DNA from: Lachnospiraceae bacterium AM93-12TA
GTDB lineage: Bacteria > Bacillota > Clostridia > Lachnospirales > Lachnospiraceae
Direction of reading: 5' to 3'
NCBI GenBank assembly: GCA_027698105.1
Contig: JAQERH010000027.1
Span: forward strand, 1-41,709
DNA: 41,709 nucleotides
Made by a program: the position numbers and the translations under genes. Numbering within the stretch: the stretch's first letter is position 1; every line of letters starts with the position of its first letter. Below are positions 40,498 through 41,709 of this stretch, in pieces. The notes below the pieces were generated by a model. That model was not told the DNA's origin, made no database searches, and was given only the letters and a program-made list of their open reading frames with translations.

Positions 40498-40866
40498 TTA
40501 CTTGCTATTTGCCCTTTTCTTCGTTCTGTAAATCAGCACAATAATCGTATGCACAATAAGCACAACAACCGATATTGCCACGATGAGTGAATGGGAAGTA
40601 AAAGGCTTAAAGTAATGTCCCATCGGCTCTAATCCAGACATTTTTGCAACTGCATAAGAAGAAATAAAACTCAAGACATTGCCAATATAGAGAACAGCAA
40701 CATTGTTTGTTTTCAATGCTCCCCAACATAGTAAGGCAAAGCCTGCAATCATTACTCCATAGAACAGCATTGTTCCAGAAGCTGCATCACCATTCACTGA
40801 GAGAAAGGTAAAGGGAATGCAATATGCGATCAACAGAAAAGCTCTAATAATCCGAGCCTTTTTCAT
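40498..40866 (-). CDS. Small polytopic membrane protein
   Basis: A 122-residue protein with four predicted membrane helices (about 5-21, 30-47, 53-72, 90-112) and a basic end, RTKKRANSK. The frame extends to 40902, but I chose the ATG at 40866. There GGAG lies seven bases upstream, and the extra residues (MPPAKGGGMEIC) overlap a GC-rich hairpin (GCCGCC/GGCGGC, 40882-40900). No family is recognised. The 187 bases between it and the next gene, 40311-40497, hold no recognisable signal. Confidence 0.65.
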   Translation of the reverse strand: MKKARIIRAFLLIAYCIPFTFLSVNGDAASGTMLFYGVMIAGFALLCWGALKTNNVAVLYIGNVLSFISSYAVAKMSGLEPMGHYFKPFTSHSLIVAISVVVLIVHTIIVLIYRTKKRANSK

Positions 40867-40902
40867 ACAAATCTCCATTCCGCCGCCTTTGGCTGGCGGC
40901 AC

Positions 40903-41161
40903 AAATAGTAATGAAAGTGTTTCAACTCTCTACATTGTGTTTTAAAATAGTTTGTAAGAAGCTACACTACAAAGCACGGGAGGAGGAGTTGTAATAACTT
41001 TCTTCGTTTTAGACAGCATACAAATCAGTGTAAGTTCTGCCTTTTCAAGCACAAATAAGTGGCTTCACGAATCCGTACACTAAGAATTGTTTAAGCGCCT
41101 TAGTTTAATTGTGTGGCAGTTCAGTCAATGGCTTCTTATCTTTTACGAAAGGAGTCTGACT
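40903..41161 (+). mobile_element. Probable left non-coding end of an IS110-family element
   Basis: The 259 bases before the recombinase gene contain no open frame I believe. In IS110-group elements this end carries the transposon boundary and encodes a structured guide (bridge/seeker) RNA. IS110 elements lack terminal inverted repeats, so the boundary cannot be placed from one copy. The stretch is AT-rich with short potential hairpins. AAAGGAG at 41148-41154 is the recombinase ribosome binding site. Confidence 0.4.
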
Positions 41162-41709
41162 ATGAAAGTTACTTACCCAACCTGTTGTGGTGTCGATGTT
41201 CACAAATCTTTTCTCGTTGCCACAATTGTAAAAACTACCGGTGGCATTGAACCCTCTTACCAAAAGAAACGCTTTTCCACCTTTAACAATTCAATTTTTG
41301 AATTCAAGCAATGGCTTCTCGACAATGACTGCCGTGATGTCTGTATGGAATCCACAGGTAAATACTGGGTTCCTGTCTTTAATCTTCTGGAAGATGAAAT
41401 CAATGTTGTCATTGCCAATCCCAAATGGGTAAAGGCAGTCAAAGGCAACAAAGATGATACCAAAGATTCTAAATGGATTGGGGATTTGTTCCGTCTTGGA
41501 CTTGTCAAAGGCAGCTATATTCCCTGTAAGAAAGTCCGTATTCTCAGAGAATACACTCGCTATCGGTACAAGCTTGTTTCCTGCCGTTCAAGTGAAAAGA
41601 ATAGATATCAGAATGCTCTAACTGTTTGTAATGTTGCATTAGATTCTGTTGTCTCTGATATCTTTGGGAAGTCATCCACATCCATTATCGACTATCTGCT
41701 TGAACAATC
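41162..41709 (+). CDS. IS110-family transposase (5' part, cut by window end)
   Basis: The frame from ATG 41162 stays open to the window end, giving 182 residues. The N-terminal RuvC-like DEDD domain of IS110 recombinases is visible: GVDVHK (D12), MESTGKYW (E63) and NKDDTKDSKWIGDLF (D99, D102), followed by the family phrase RLGLVKGSYIP. The C-terminal Tnp domain with the catalytic Ser is outside the window. IS110 enzymes act with a guide RNA from the element's non-coding end. It lies beside an AT-richer set of membrane genes, consistent with an accessory region. Whether the element is intact cannot be judged. Confidence 0.92.
   Translation, partial: MKVTYPTCCGVDVHKSFLVATIVKTTGGIEPSYQKKRFSTFNNSIFEFKQWLLDNDCRDVCMESTGKYWVPVFNLLEDEINVVIANPKWVKAVKGNKDDTKDSKWIGDLFRLGLVKGSYIPCKKVRILREYTRYRYKLVSCRSSEKNRYQNALTVCNVALDSVVSDIFGKSSTSIIDYLLEQ

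Noticed and set aside
1..41709. CRISPR arrays, tRNA or rRNA genes
   Set aside because: No regularly spaced short repeats with unique spacers and no tRNA- or rRNA-like sequence were seen on either strand. The only periodic array is the 77-bp tandem repeat, which has no spacers.

Overview
The window looks like a chromosomal segment of a spore-forming, anaerobic, low-to-mid GC Firmicute of the Lachnospiraceae (Clostridium cluster XIVa, near Clostridium symbiosum). Reasons seen in the sequence are sporulation genes (spoIVB, spoIIIAD to spoIIIAH), strong AGGAGG ribosome binding sites with clostridial promoters, a rubrerythrin with a PerR-type regulator, and a 450-residue glutamate dehydrogenase whose sequence, as far as I remember it, is very close to the C. 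symbiosum enzyme. This assignment is inference; no database was searched.

Layout. 1-113 is the 3' end of a group II intron abutting spoIVB (minus). 1784-2740 holds rplY/ctc, a four-copy 77-bp tandem repeat and a bidirectional terminator. 2753-4067 holds reverse rubrerythrin and perR, both minus, each with a promoter and a Fur/PerR-like inverted repeat. 4111-11521 is a three-gene unit: a 1616-residue multidomain protein (HD phosphohydrolase, helical repeats, NadD/PPAT-like nucleotidyltransferase, acetyltransferase-like region, phosphoribosyltransferase), a lactate/malate dehydrogenase-like protein and a two-domain Fe-S flavoprotein. I regard this as the best candidate for an undescribed system. 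11532-17960 is a glutamate block: a GlnK/GlnL-like two-component system, GltS, GdhA and a D-2-hydroxyacid dehydrogenase. 18100-24336 is housekeeping: an S1-domain protein, small alarmone synthetase, D-aminoacyl-tRNA deacylase, M18 aminopeptidase, FKBP-type lipoprotein, Xpt and a HAD phosphatase. 24362-32620 is a histidine utilisation locus: hutU-hutI on minus, diverging from a 1001-residue SARP-like/AAA/TPR regulator and hutH on plus. 32746-36913 holds spoIIIAD-AE-AF-AG-AH and asp23, with spoIIIAA, AB and AC not present upstream. 36975-38604 holds a strong promoter, a yybP-ykoY-like (manganese) leader, a terminator, a Na+-pump decarboxylase beta subunit and a 38-residue OadG-like peptide. From about 38600 the DNA looks more AT-rich and accessory: four minus-strand membrane proteins, then an IS110-family recombinase cut by the window end.

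How the parts may fit together. HutH, HutU and HutI take histidine to formimidoylglutamate, which other enzymes would turn into glutamate. GltS imports glutamate. GdhA makes 2-oxoglutarate and the D-2-hydroxyacid dehydrogenase probably makes (R)-2-hydroxyglutarate. The hydroxyglutarate pathway ends with a Na+-translocating glutaconyl-CoA decarboxylase, for which the OadB-type protein at 37272 is a plausible membrane subunit. The window thus carries several pieces of an amino-acid fermentation route. The missing steps (formimidoylglutamate conversion, hydroxyglutaryl-CoA dehydratase, CoA-transferase, decarboxylase alpha and biotin subunits) are not in this window.
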